In this document: in pieces, positions 1 through 8,166 of the stretch
How positions within the stretch are numbered: position 1 is the first letter of the stretch
Layout of the letters: each line of letters starts with the position of its first letter
From: SIG603 sp963589785
GTDB lineage: Bacteria > Bacillota > Clostridia > Oscillospirales > Acutalibacteraceae
Assembly: GCA_963589785.1 (NCBI GenBank)
Contig: CAVAMJ010000015.1
Coordinates: 1-55,433 of the forward strand
DNA length: 55,433 bases
Direction of reading: 5' to 3'
Program-made: the position numbers and the translations under genes
Notes under the pieces: generated by a model
What the model was told of the DNA's origin: nothing
The model's database searches: none
Seen by the model: only the letters and a program-made list of their open reading frames with translations

Positions 1-53
1 TGGGCTCTGCCCACACCCGTTCGCTTTTTGTAAAAAGCGAAGCAAAAACTTTT
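1..53 (-). repeat. Partial copy of the window's interspersed repeat
   Basis: Read on the minus strand this is the gene-proximal end of the repeat found at 45833-46667 and 55027-55433. It has the hairpin TTCGCTTTTT/AAAAAGCGAA (20-41) and the short palindrome TGGGC-TCT-GCCCA (1-13). It lies just downstream of the ArsR-AraC gene stop and runs off the window edge, so its full length is unknown. Confidence 0.8.
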
Positions 54-83
54 GTGTTTTTATCTTTGGTATTTCTTTTTTCT

Positions 84-812
84 TTATTTGCTTTTTAGCA
101 GTGAACGGTACTGCGTTGGATTTACTCCGTTGATTTCCCTGAACGCCGCAGTAAATTTGCCCTGGCTTTCATATCCGACGCTTTCCGCTATATCCGCTAT
201 ACTATCATCCGTTTCTTCTAAAAGCTGTTTCGCTCTCTTTATTCTATATTCCTTCATATACTGTCCGATCGGCTTCTCATATTTTTTCTTGAATCCGCTT
301 TTTAGTGAGGATGTATTTATCAAAAATCTCTTTGACAATTCTTCTATTGTATATCGTTCGGACAAGTTTTCTGTTAGCAATCTATGGACTTCTGCGATAA
401 GCTCGTCTTCATCCATATACATTCTTTTTAGCCTTGTTTCTTCTTCGGGACAGCCTATTTCAACTATCTTTTCTATCATCAAGTGCAGATGGCTTACCTG
501 TTCGGTATCTGCCGCACGGTAATATACTTCCTTGCCGTCTCTTCTCGACACGATGAGTTCTGCTTCTTTCAATAGTCTCAGGTGATGTGCGGCTGCGGGG
601 CCGGTCATTCCGACCATTGCGGCGATGTCTATTCCGCACTCCTCGCAGTGGCACAATAGCCAGAATATTCTTATTCTGCCGGGGTCGCTCAATAGCTTGA
701 ATATTTGTGCGGTTTTTTCAAACTCCTCCACGCTTGGCATATGCTCGGCAAGCTGTTCGCTTGTTTCGCCGTGATGATGGGGGAGAATTGCTTTTTTTAT
801 TTCTATTTTCAT
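84..812 (-). CDS. ArsR-family regulator fused to an AraC-type DNA-binding domain
   Basis: A 242-residue protein with two different DNA-binding modules. Residues about 28-110 form an ArsR/SmtB winged helix (LLSDPGRIRIFWLL, then a recognition helix with TGPAAAHHLRLLKEAELI). Residues about 140-240 form an AraC/XylS double helix-turn-helix ending in FTAAFREINGVNPTQYR. C54, C56 and C59 (CHCEEC) sit where ArsR/CadC sensors carry their CxC metal-binding motif, and the N-terminus has three consecutive His residues (12-14), so metal or thiol sensing is plausible but not shown. The gene is monocistronic within the window and points away from the ABC operon. A GGAG-like ribosome site precedes the ATG. 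Its target genes are not identifiable here. The fold calls are secure; the ligand is an inference. Confidence 0.88.
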   Translation of the reverse strand: MKIEIKKAILPHHHGETSEQLAEHMPSVEEFEKTAQIFKLLSDPGRIRIFWLLCHCEECGIDIAAMVGMTGPAAAHHLRLLKEAELIVSRRDGKEVYYRAADTEQVSHLHLMIEKIVEIGCPEEETRLKRMYMDEDELIAEVHRLLTENLSERYTIEELSKRFLINTSSLKSGFKKKYEKPIGQYMKEYRIKRAKQLLEETDDSIADIAESVGYESQGKFTAAFREINGVNPTQYRSLLKSK

Positions 813-845
813 GGTTTTCTCCGTCTATATTTTACTTTTTAATTT

Positions 846-874
846 AGTTTACGAAGTTTTTGAATTTATGTCAA
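846..874 (-). promoter_or_regulatory. Promoter of the ArsR-AraC gene
   Basis: On the minus strand there is a perfect -35 TTGACA (869-874), a 17-bp spacer and a -10 TAAACT (846-851), about 30 bp upstream of the start codon. Confidence 0.6.
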
Positions 875-1224
875 ATGAGAATATACAAATTTAATGCTTT
901 GATTTCTCAAATTTCTTTGTTTTTGAATTAATAATGTATACAACTTGCAAATTATGCTAAAAATCCATAAATTTTACCGAATTTAGATTTTTTGATACAA
1001 ATCGTTTTATTTTTATCTTTTTGAGAAAAATTAGTTCAAAAATTGAAAATTTCGGCACATGCTTAATTGTATTAAAGCATTTTTGTGGTGCTGAAGCACA
1101 GGGTTTCGCTTTAGCACAGCATAACAATAAAGAAAAAATATCGGAATAATTACTGTTAATTGTTAGGGCGGACTTTGAATAATTGTTTAATTTTGCATAA
1201 ATTCCAAAAATGTCCCTCATTTAC
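875..1224. other. Gene-free AT-rich stretch with one hairpin
   Basis: No convincing gene. An open frame at 957-1220 (minus) has low-complexity composition and no ribosome site. The only structure is an imperfect 10-bp stem (1088-1097 with 1108-1117, one G-T pair) without a following T-run, so it is not a clear terminator or known riboswitch. Confidence 0.5.
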
Positions 1225-1253
1225 TTTACTTTAGTCCCTTGCATCTATATAAT
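1225..1253 (+). promoter_or_regulatory. Promoter of the amino acid ABC operon
   Basis: -35 TTTACT (1225-1230), 17-bp spacer, perfect -10 TATAAT (1248-1253). The predicted transcript starts near 1260, which puts the large hairpin at 1267-1317 almost at the RNA 5' end. Confidence 0.65.
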
Positions 1254-1266
1254 TTAGTCAAGCAAG

Positions 1267-1317
1267 AAACAAAGGCGTTTCATCCGAAAGAGATTAGCGG
1301 ATGAAACGCCTTTGTTT
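1267..1317 (+). promoter_or_regulatory. Perfect 20-bp stem-loop at the 5' end of the ABC operon mRNA
   Basis: The arms 1267-1286 and 1298-1317 are perfectly complementary with an 11-nt loop. The stem begins about 7 nt after the predicted transcription start and ends 36 nt before the start codon. A T-rich end (CTTTGTTT) makes an attenuator possible, but there is no uninterrupted T-run and no visible anti-terminator, so 5' mRNA protection is the simpler reading. Confidence 0.6.
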
Positions 1318-1353
1318 GTATAAAACGGAAAGAAAAGAAAGAAGGAAACTAAA

Positions 1354-2241
1354 ATGAAAAAACACAGTAAGCTTGCAAGAGTATCTTCTTTAGTCCTTGC
1401 ACTTCTCATGGCAGCATCAATGACAGCTTGTTCAAGCTCAGATTCTTCAAGCTCTTCAAGCGCATCGAGCGATAGCTCGGCAGACACCGCAGCAAGCGGA
1501 GAGGTTACCGTAAAGAACATCGGTACAGGAAGCTCAATGGCTCCGTACTGCTACCTCAATGAGGACGGTGAGCTTCAGGGATATGATGTAGAGGTTCTCA
1601 AGGAGCTCGATGAGAGACTTCCTCAGTATGAGTTCAACATTCAGTACATGGACTTCTCGGCACTTCTCACAGCACTTGATGCAGGTCAGCTTGACATGGT
1701 TTCACATCAGCTTGTTAAGTCCGATGCAAGAAAAGAAAAGTATATCTTCCCTGAGCAGTACTATTGCTTATCTCCGATGAGCTGGATCGTTAAGCCAGAC
1801 AGCGGAATCGAGTCAATGGAAGACATGGCAGGCAAGACAATCAACTCTAACCCGTCTTCTTATGAGTACTCCATGATCGAGGCTTGGAACGCAGATCACC
1901 CGGGCGAAGAGATCGTTCAGAACGCAGTTTCTAACCTCACAACAGCAGACGGCTACAAGCAGGTTGAGAGCGGTCAGGTAGACGCAGCACTTTCCTATGC
2001 TTCAGTTTTTGAGACAGTTAATGCAGACCTCGGTTTGGATCTCGTAGCAACAGATGTTGTTCTTTGCGAGGATACATATGAGATGTTCGGTTCTGACGAG
2101 CAGCAGTTCTGCGATGACGTCGATGCAGTTCTTCAGGAGATGCTCGAGGACGGCACTCTCTCAGAGATAGCAACAGAGTATCTCGGCGAGGATATCTTCT
2201 CACTTTATTCTGACAAGATTTACTACATCGCTGACAAATAA
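1354..2241 (+). CDS. Amino acid ABC transporter substrate-binding lipoprotein
   Basis: A 295-residue extracellular solute-binding protein, family 3 (SBP_bac_3). It has a basic N-terminus, a hydrophobic segment and a lipobox with C26 (SMTAC), followed by a Ser/Ala-rich tether, so it is a membrane-anchored lipoprotein. The mature domain starts at VTVKNIGTGSSMAPYCYLNEDG and has the family pattern YDVEVLKEL and the motif LDMVSHQLVKSDARKEKY. It is the first gene of an SBP-permease-permease-ATPase operon, which implies uptake of a polar amino acid or a related small zwitterion; the substrate cannot be read from sequence. The ribosome site GAAGGAAA precedes the ATG. An intercistronic hairpin follows and may let this gene be expressed above the permeases. 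Confidence 0.9.
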   Translation: MKKHSKLARVSSLVLALLMAASMTACSSSDSSSSSSASSDSSADTAASGEVTVKNIGTGSSMAPYCYLNEDGELQGYDVEVLKELDERLPQYEFNIQYMDFSALLTALDAGQLDMVSHQLVKSDARKEKYIFPEQYYCLSPMSWIVKPDSGIESMEDMAGKTINSNPSSYEYSMIEAWNADHPGEEIVQNAVSNLTTADGYKQVESGQVDAALSYASVFETVNADLGLDLVATDVVLCEDTYEMFGSDEQQFCDDVDAVLQEMLEDGTLSEIATEYLGEDIFSLYSDKIYYIADK

Positions 2242-2253
2242 TCAGTAAAAACT

Positions 2254-2295
2254 TCTTTACCTCGGAGGGTGCACTTAGCACCTTCCGTGTAAAGA
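2254..2295 (+). promoter_or_regulatory. Intercistronic hairpin after the binding-protein gene
   Basis: An imperfect stem of about 17 bp: TCTTTAC (2254-2260) pairs with GTAAAGA (2289-2295), and the CGGA...GGTGC and GCACC...TCCG arms pair inside. No T-run follows. Hairpins here commonly stabilise the upstream binding-protein mRNA or limit read-through into the permeases; that role is inferred. Confidence 0.55.
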
Positions 2296-2321
2296 TATGA
2301 AAAGAAAGGACGTGCGGTTTA

Positions 2322-3017
2322 GTGGGTAATACATTTAATCCGAGTTTGATACTTGGGTATATGCCTAAAATACTCAAAGCGGTACCCAAAACCTTTGAGA
2401 TTCTTCTCCTTTCGCTTTTGTTCTCACTTATTATCGGTGCGATTTTCGCCGGAATGAGTATGTCGAAGAACAAAGTTCTTAAAGCGATTTCAAATGTATG
2501 GATTGCATTCATGCGAGGCATCCCTACACTTATTCTTATATTCCTGCTTTATTTGGCTCTCCCGCAGTTTATGAAGAAGGTCGGAGTCGATATGACAGGA
2601 ATCTCGACTACCACATATATCATAGCAACACTTTCAATGTCCGTATCTGCAAACATGGCTGAGATGATGCGAAGCGCATATCTTGCAGTTGACAAGGGAC
2701 AGAGAGAGGCAGCTTTATCAGTCGGTATGAGCCCGACAATGGCATTTGTAAGAATTATTTTCCCACAGGCACTCGGAGTTGCTATTCCGACCTTAGGAAA
2801 CAACATTATCATGCTTTTCAAGGAGACGAGCCTTGCATTTACCATAGGCGTTCTTGATCTTCTCGGAAAAGCGAGAGCACTCTCGGCAGTCAATTACGGT
2901 GCAACCCAGCTTGAAATTTACATTGCAACCGGTATTCTCTTCTGGGCATTCTGCTTCATCTTTGAGAGATTTTTCAAGATTGTCGAAAAGCTTTACACAG
3001 TAGGAAGAAAGAACTGA
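2322..3017 (+). CDS. Amino acid ABC transporter permease (first)
   Basis: A 231-residue inner-membrane permease of the HisM/GlnP type. Several hydrophobic helices surround the EAA coupling motif GQREAALSVGMSPTMAFVRIIFPQAL, which contacts the ATPase. The start is GTG with AAAGGA about 11 nt upstream; no better in-frame ATG is near. It pairs with the next gene to form a heterodimeric channel. Family and role are secure; the transported solute is unknown. Confidence 0.88.
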   Translation: MGNTFNPSLILGYMPKILKAVPKTFEILLLSLLFSLIIGAIFAGMSMSKNKVLKAISNVWIAFMRGIPTLILIFLLYLALPQFMKKVGVDMTGISTTTYIIATLSMSVSANMAEMMRSAYLAVDKGQREAALSVGMSPTMAFVRIIFPQALGVAIPTLGNNIIMLFKETSLAFTIGVLDLLGKARALSAVNYGATQLEIYIATGILFWAFCFIFERFFKIVEKLYTVGRKN

Positions 3018-3032
3018 GAGGAGGACTAAAGT

Positions 3033-3731
3033 ATGGATTGGCAGTTTATAAAGGAATCTCTCCCTCAGGTTATAGGTGCTATTCCGATTACCTTTGAGAT
3101 GGCGTTTGCCGCTGTTATCATCGGTTGGATATTCGGTCTTTTGATGGCACTTGCAAGAAAGAATAAAATACCTGTTTTATCTCAAATTTGTGCTGTTTAT
3201 GTCAGCTTTATGAGAGGTGTACCGATGGTAATACTTCTCTATGTTGCTTATTATTCCATTCCAATGATGTTATACGCCACATTCGGAATTGATACGTCGG
3301 GAATTCCCGCAGTACTTTATGCAATAGTTGCTCTTTCCATGGATCAATGTGCATATTCCTCAGAGGTTTTCAGAGCAGCCCTCGATGCCGTCAACAAAGG
3401 ACAGCTTGAAGCTGCTTGGTCAATAGGTATGACAACACCTCAGGCGATGAGAAGAATTATCTTCCCTCAGGCTTTATCGGTTGCAATGCCGAACCTGACA
3501 GGTCTCTTCACCGGAGTTATCAAAGGCACAAGCCTTGCTTATTATGTTGGTGTATACGAGATTACGGCAACAGCTAACCTGCTTGCTAACCCGAAATACA
3601 ACTTCATAGAGGCATATTTAATGACAACAATCATCTACGAGCTTATCAGCTTTATCTGCAACAAGGTTTTCGGACTTCTCGAGAAGAAGCTCTCCAAGTT
3701 TAGACCTAAGCACGCTGAGGCAGCAAAATAA
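3033..3731 (+). CDS. Amino acid ABC transporter permease (second)
   Basis: A 232-residue HisM/GlnP-type permease, 15 bp after its partner, with the ribosome site GAGGAGG. It has the EAA loop GQLEAAWSIGMTTPQAMRRIIFPQAL and about five transmembrane helices. Its N-terminus lacks a signal peptide, as usual for these permeases. The two permeases are paralogues and probably form the translocation pore together. Confidence 0.88.
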   Translation: MDWQFIKESLPQVIGAIPITFEMAFAAVIIGWIFGLLMALARKNKIPVLSQICAVYVSFMRGVPMVILLYVAYYSIPMMLYATFGIDTSGIPAVLYAIVALSMDQCAYSSEVFRAALDAVNKGQLEAAWSIGMTTPQAMRRIIFPQALSVAMPNLTGLFTGVIKGTSLAYYVGVYEITATANLLANPKYNFIEAYLMTTIIYELISFICNKVFGLLEKKLSKFRPKHAEAAK

Positions 3732-3744
3732 GGAGTGATACATT

Positions 3745-4548
3745 ATGATGGTAGAACTTAAGGATATTCGCAAGTCGTTCGGTGACAACCACGTTCTGAA
3801 CGGTGTGAATATGGATATAGATGTCGGTGAGGTTGTAGTTATTCTCGGCCCTTCAGGTTCGGGCAAGACTACTCTTCTGAGAACAATTAACTTCCTCGAC
3901 CCGGGCGATGAGGGTTCTGTTACGGTTAACGAGCTCACTGTTAACTGCAAGAAGCACACAAAGCCCGAGGTACTTAACCTTAGAAGAAAGACGGCTATGG
4001 TTTTCCAGAACTACAATCTTTTCGCAAACAAGACTATTCTCGAGAATGTCACAGAGGGTCTTATCACCGTTAAGAGAGTGGCAAAGCCAGCCGCAGAAAA
4101 GGTAGCTAAGAAGATGCTTGAGAGAGTCGGTCTGGGAGAGAAGTTCGATTTCTACCCGTCATCTCTTTCAGGTGGTCAGCAGCAGAGAGCCGGAATTGCA
4201 AGAGCATTGGTTCTTGACCCGGATGTTATCCTTTTCGATGAGCCTACGAGTGCGCTTGACCCTGAGCTTGTCGGTGAGGTTCTCGATACCATCAAGAATA
4301 TCGCTAAGTCCGGCATCACAATGATAGTTGTTACTCATGAGATTGCTTTCGCAAAAGAGGTTGCAACAAGAGTTGTTTACATGCAGGGCGGCGTTATCGT
4401 TGAGCAGGGCAAGCCTGAGGATATTCTCGTTCATCCTAAGGATCCGAGAACTCAGAAGTTCCTCAGAAGAATTACTGATCCGCATGTCGATCCTAAGCAT
4501 GTTGATATGGACGCTCCCGAGAGCGCAGAAAGCGAAGAAATCGCTTAA
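3745..4548 (+). CDS. Amino acid ABC transporter ATP-binding protein (GlnQ type)
   Basis: A 267-residue ABC ATPase that powers the importer encoded just upstream. The Walker A motif GPSGSGKTT is at residues 35-43. The Q-loop (VFQNYNLF), the signature LSGGQQQR, Walker B VILFDEPTSALDPE and the switch His (VVTHE) follow in order. Two consecutive ATGs open the frame; AAGGAG lies at a suitable distance for the first. The C-terminal tail beyond the core is short and acidic. It is the last gene of the operon and is followed by a terminator. Confidence 0.92.
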   Translation: MMVELKDIRKSFGDNHVLNGVNMDIDVGEVVVILGPSGSGKTTLLRTINFLDPGDEGSVTVNELTVNCKKHTKPEVLNLRRKTAMVFQNYNLFANKTILENVTEGLITVKRVAKPAAEKVAKKMLERVGLGEKFDFYPSSLSGGQQQRAGIARALVLDPDVILFDEPTSALDPELVGEVLDTIKNIAKSGITMIVVTHEIAFAKEVATRVVYMQGGVIVEQGKPEDILVHPKDPRTQKFLRRITDPHVDPKHVDMDAPESAESEEIA

Positions 4549-4606
4549 CAAGCATTTTTACCATTTTTACTAAGATTCATTTTACCCTTCCTAAATATAT
4601 TTGAGA

Positions 4607-4641
4607 GGAGAGCTCAGAAATGGGCTCTCCTTTCTATTTTT
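4607..4641 (+). terminator. Rho-independent terminator of the ABC operon
   Basis: GGAGAGCTC (4607-4615) pairs with GGGCTCTCC (4622-4630) with one G-U, followed by TTTCTATTTTT. Confidence 0.8.
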
Positions 4642-4652
4642 GGGAAAAGCAT

Positions 4653-4682
4653 AAAAAAGGAGAGAATCCGAAGATTCTCTCC
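4653..4682 (-). terminator. Rho-independent terminator of the phosphosugar mutase gene
   Basis: A perfect 10-bp stem GGAGAGAATC/GATTCTCTCC with a 4-nt loop. On the minus strand it is followed by six T residues. Confidence 0.85.
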
Positions 4683-4700
4683 AAACTATTCTATTAGATT

Positions 4701-6404
4701 TTAGCAGCCTAAAACTCCGTCTGCGGCGGCGGTCATCTTTGCTACCATATCCTCAGACTCAGCCTTTGTTGAGCCCTTACCGGACATATAAACCTTAATC
4801 TTAGGCTCTGTGCCGGACGGACGAACGATGAACTTTGAGCCGTTCTCAAGGCGATACTCGAGAACATTGGACTTAGGAAGATTGATCTCGGACTTCTCGT
4901 CGCCGTCTGTTCTGACGGAGAGCTTGTAGTCGCTTGTGCCGACTACCTTATAGCCTGCAATCTCCTTAGGAGCGTTAGCTCTGAGGTTATCCATGATCTC
5001 TGCCATCTTGATCATACCGGACTCACCCTCGAATGCACGAGTGATTGTGCTGTTCTTGTAGTAGCCGTACTTCTCATAGAGATCGTTGATAGCATCGACC
5101 AAGGTCATGCCGTTCTTCTTGTAGTAAGATGTCATCTCGCAGATGAGCATAGAGCCGTCAACAGCGTCCTTATCTCTGACGTAGCCGCCGGAAAGGTAAC
5201 CGTAGGACTCCTCGAAGCCGAGAAGGAAGCTATCTTCTTTGCCCTGGGACTCAAGCTCAGCGATGATGTCGCCGATATACTTGAAGCCTGTGAGGCATCT
5301 TCTGATTGTTACGCCGTAGTCCTTAGCGACGTCGTCTATCATATCGGTAGAAACGATAGTGGAGACAGCAACCGGATCCTTTGGCATTGTGCCCTGCTCT
5401 GTGCGGAACTTAGCGATGAAGTTGAGGAGAAGGATACCGACCTCGTTACCGGTGAGGAGAATGTACTTGCCGTTCTGGTTGACAGCAACGCCGACACGGT
5501 CGCAGTCGGGGTCTGTTGCGAGAAGAAGATCGGGGTTGACCTTTTCGCAAAGTTCGATTCCCTTCTGGAGAGCCTCTCTGATCTCTGGGTTCGGATATGG
5601 GCAAGTTGGGAAGTTTCCGTCAGGCTCAGACTGCTCTGGAACGATAGTAACGTCCTTTACGCCGATTCTGTCGAGAATAGCGAGAACGCACTTCTTTCCG
5701 GCGCCGTTGAGTGGGGTGTAAACAACCTTGAGGTTTCCTGCATCGCCGCCAAGAATGGACTCAGCCTGAACAGCATCGAGGAATGCTGTGACGGTGTCTT
5801 CGCCGATATACTCGGCAGAGCCAGCCTTAACAGCCTCCTTGAAGTCTACCTTCTTGACATCTGTGAAAATATCTATATTGTTCATTTCCTCGGTGATGCC
5901 GTCAGCCATATCAGCGGTGATCTGGCATCCGTCGGGGCCATAAGCCTTGTAGCCGTTGTACTTTGCCGGGTTGTGAGATGCAGTGACATTGATACCTGCA
6001 TCGCAGCCTAAGTGGCGAACTGCAAAGGAAAGTGCCGGTGTGGGCATAAGCTCCGGGTAGATATAAGCCTTAATACCAGCCGCTGCCAAAACAGCTGCGG
6101 ACTCCTCTGAGAATAGAACACCCTTGTTTCTTGAGTCATAAGCGATAGCAACGCTGAGCGGCTTTCCCTCGGTGTTGTGCTTATTGAGGTAATTTGCAAG
6201 GCCCTGAGTTGCTTTGCGGACGGTGTAGACATTCATTCTGTTTGTGCCTGCGCCGATAACGCCTCTAAGTCCTGCTGTACCGAACTCGAGATCACGGTAG
6301 AATCTGTCATTTATTTCTTCGGGCTGACCCTTGATTGCCTCAAGTTCCTCGGTGAGATCCTTGTCGTCGAGCTCCTGGGCGAGCCATCTTTCATATTCTG
6401 ACAT
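4701..6404 (-). CDS. Phosphoglucomutase/phosphomannomutase family protein
   Basis: A 567-residue alpha-D-phosphohexomutase that interconverts hexose 1- and 6-phosphates, linking glycogen/cell-wall sugar nucleotide supply to glycolysis in the cytoplasm. The phosphoserine loop TASHNPAKYNGYK, the metal loop DPDCDRVG, the sugar-binding loop GFEESYGY and the phosphate-binding loop RPSGTEPKIKVY are all present and in order. The length fits PgcA-type enzymes. The gene is monocistronic, with its own promoter and terminator. Substrate preference (glucose versus mannose) cannot be told from these motifs. Confidence 0.92.
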   Translation of the reverse strand: MSEYERWLAQELDDKDLTEELEAIKGQPEEINDRFYRDLEFGTAGLRGVIGAGTNRMNVYTVRKATQGLANYLNKHNTEGKPLSVAIAYDSRNKGVLFSEESAAVLAAAGIKAYIYPELMPTPALSFAVRHLGCDAGINVTASHNPAKYNGYKAYGPDGCQITADMADGITEEMNNIDIFTDVKKVDFKEAVKAGSAEYIGEDTVTAFLDAVQAESILGGDAGNLKVVYTPLNGAGKKCVLAILDRIGVKDVTIVPEQSEPDGNFPTCPYPNPEIREALQKGIELCEKVNPDLLLATDPDCDRVGVAVNQNGKYILLTGNEVGILLLNFIAKFRTEQGTMPKDPVAVSTIVSTDMIDDVAKDYGVTIRRCLTGFKYIGDIIAELESQGKEDSFLLGFEESYGYLSGGYVRDKDAVDGSMLICEMTSYYKKNGMTLVDAINDLYEKYGYYKNSTITRAFEGESGMIKMAEIMDNLRANAPKEIAGYKVVGTSDYKLSVRTDGDEKSEINLPKSNVLEYRLENGSKFIVRPSGTEPKIKVYMSGKGSTKAESEDMVAKMTAAADGVLGC

Positions 6405-6525
6405 TGGTATTACATCCTTTCAAGGTAAGGCTAAATTTCCCAAAAATAAGCTTATGTGATTTTGCCTTACAAAATTTTGTCATATAGCAGATAATGCCAC
6501 GGTTTGACATTTCTTATACACTATT

Positions 6526-6554
6526 AGAATATCATTATCTTTATGCAAAGTCAA
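6526..6554 (-). promoter_or_regulatory. Promoter of the phosphosugar mutase gene
   Basis: Minus strand: -35 TTGACT (6549-6554), 17-bp spacer, -10 TATTCT (6526-6531), about 120 bp upstream of the start. Confidence 0.5.
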
Positions 6555-6594
6555 TGATAATTGACCTTGTCGACCGATAAAATATAGCTATTTT

Positions 6595-7062
6595 TCAGTC
6601 GAGTTTAACTATATTTGTGAGAACATAGCCGTCTTTAATTTCAATCGTGCCGAAAGAAGCGCCGTAGCCTGAGCACGAGCCCGGATTCATGATATAAAGT
6701 CCGTCCTCGTATTTGTTTTCGGCATAGTGAGTGTGGCCGAAAAGAAGAATATCGGCTTTATTCTCACGAGCCCACTGTTTAATCTCATATTCCCCGTATT
6801 TAACATGGAAAAGATGACCGTGAGTGAAATAAATCGACTTGCCCTCAAGGGTTATGTGGTCGGTCGGCGGATATGAACAGCTCCAGTCGCAGTTGCCGCA
6901 AACGGTGAGAAATGTTTTTTCGGGGTTCTCAAGCTTGAGCTCCTCGATGTCTCTCCAGCCGTCACCGCAGAAAATGACAACCTCGGCACTTCTTTGCATG
7001 GATAGAGCCTTGCGTGCACGGTAAAGGTCGCCGTGTATATCTGAAAGAACGATAATTTTCAA
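6595..7062 (-). CDS. YfcE/MJ0936-family metallophosphodiesterase
   Basis: A 155-residue calcineurin-like phosphoesterase. Metal-binding motifs appear in order: SDIHGD near the N-terminus, FCGDGW, CGNCD, THGH and FGHTH. I place the start at a TTG at 7062-7060, because GAGGTGA lies 6 nt upstream and the protein then begins KIIVLSDIHGD, as the family does. The open frame extends upstream to 7317 only as non-homologous hydrophobic sequence. Family members hydrolyse phosphodiester model substrates with Mn2+; the physiological substrate is unknown. Confidence 0.87.
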   Translation of the reverse strand: MKIIVLSDIHGDLYRARKALSMQRSAEVVIFCGDGWRDIEELKLENPEKTFLTVCGNCDWSCSYPPTDHITLEGKSIYFTHGHLFHVKYGEYEIKQWARENKADILLFGHTHYAENKYEDGLYIMNPGSCSGYGASFGTIEIKDGYVLTNIVKLD

Positions 7063-7203
7063 AAAATCACCTCGTATAAATTTAACTTGGATTGCACTAT
7101 GATTATAATCAAAATAATCTGTATTTACAATGAAGAACAAAAGGATTATATTTGTTTTATCGAATGATATTATTTTTATCAGAATATCAAAGGAGCGAAG
7201 AAT

Positions 7204-8058
7204 ATGAAAGAAGTATATAAAGACCCAAGACCGGGATATGAGGAAATGAAGGAAGAGTGGCGAGAGATAACCCGTTTCCGTGTGCATGACGGTGAGGAGG
7301 AGTTTAAATCGCATCAACAGTTAAGACTTCCCCAGCCACCGCTTGTGAAAGAGCCTATGGGCGGCGAGAAAATCAAGCTTCCGATGAATTTTGAGGAGCT
7401 TAACTTAAATTCCGACTATGTTTCGCTTTGCTTCAATCGAGAGTCAAGGAGAGTTTACAGCGGAGAGAGCATGAGCCTTTTGGAGCTTTCGTTTCTGTTG
7501 TGGGCAACTCAGGGCGTGAAGTCTATCAGAGGCAATAATTATGCTACACTACGAACTGTTCCGTGCGGCGGCGCAAGACACCCCTTTGAAACATATCTCA
7601 TCGTTATGAATATCGAGGGCCTTAAAGCGGGAAAATATCACTATCTACCCATGAGCAACGAGATAGAATTCCTCGGTGATGTTGAGAATATGTTTGACAC
7701 GGTCAAGCAGACCTTGGAGGGACAGTCCTGGGGAGCAAAAGCGAATGTTGTATTCTACTGGTCAATGGTACCTTACAGAAGTGAGTGGAGATACGGCCCC
7801 GGTTCGCCCGTGCATGCACTCGTTGATGTCGGTCATGTCGGACAGGCGCTTTATATGGCTTGTGAAGCGGCAAAGCTCGGCACTTGCGGAATAGGTGCGT
7901 TTGATTTTGATCTTTGCGGCGAGCTTTTCGGACTTGATAACTACGAGGAATACATAGTTTATTCCGAGCCTGTCGGAAAAGTCAGAGATGAGGACAGAGC
8001 AAAAGAGGACGATATTTATGCTTTCGTCAAAAATGAACCGGGCGCAAAATCAAACTGA
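7204..8058 (+). CDS. SagB/ThcOx-type nitroreductase family oxidoreductase
   Basis: A 284-residue FMN-dependent oxidoreductase. The SagB-like core starts near residue 75 (SRRVYSGESMSLLELSFLLW), with YATLRTVPCGGARHPFETYL and the C-terminal GTCGIGAFDF segment that contacts flavin in this group. The family includes dehydrogenases of azoline-forming peptide pathways, but no precursor peptide or cyclodehydratase is nearby, so this is probably a stand-alone reductase. AAAGGAGCG lies just before the ATG. The natural substrate is unknown. Confidence 0.82.
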   Translation: MKEVYKDPRPGYEEMKEEWREITRFRVHDGEEEFKSHQQLRLPQPPLVKEPMGGEKIKLPMNFEELNLNSDYVSLCFNRESRRVYSGESMSLLELSFLLWATQGVKSIRGNNYATLRTVPCGGARHPFETYLIVMNIEGLKAGKYHYLPMSNEIEFLGDVENMFDTVKQTLEGQSWGAKANVVFYWSMVPYRSEWRYGPGSPVHALVDVGHVGQALYMACEAAKLGTCGIGAFDFDLCGELFGLDNYEEYIVYSEPVGKVRDEDRAKEDDIYAFVKNEPGAKSN

Positions 8059-8075
8059 ATATTTGCCGACAATAA

Positions 8076-8104
8076 TTGAAACTGCGGATAAACAGTGCTA
8101 AAAT
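8076..8104 (+). promoter_or_regulatory. Promoter of the M24 peptidase gene
   Basis: -35 TTGAAA (8076-8081), 17-bp spacer, -10 TAAAAT (8099-8104), about 60 bp before the start codon. Confidence 0.6.
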
Positions 8105-8166
8105 GAAAATCAAAGTGATTAGCGTCAGCTAACAGCTTCTAAAAAAGACAGAAAGGAACAAGAAAG

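Noticed and set aside
52..522. 156-codon plus-strand ORF antisense to the ArsR-AraC gene
   Set aside because: It lies opposite a clear two-domain regulator, and its hydrophobic composition is the shadow of that gene.
1088..1117. Possible riboswitch hairpin upstream of the ABC operon
   Set aside because: It is a single imperfect stem, upstream of the predicted transcription start, with no known aptamer consensus.
957..1220. 87-codon minus-strand ORF
   Set aside because: No ribosome site, AT-rich low-complexity composition and no family pattern.
7063..7317. Upstream extension of the YfcE frame
   Set aside because: The extra residues are not conserved-looking, and GAGGTGA before TTG at 7062 fixes a start that gives the standard family N-terminus.
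7204..8058. Thiazole/oxazole-modified peptide (RiPP) cluster around the SagB-like gene
   Set aside because: No SagC/SagD cyclodehydratase, precursor peptide or exporter is adjacent.
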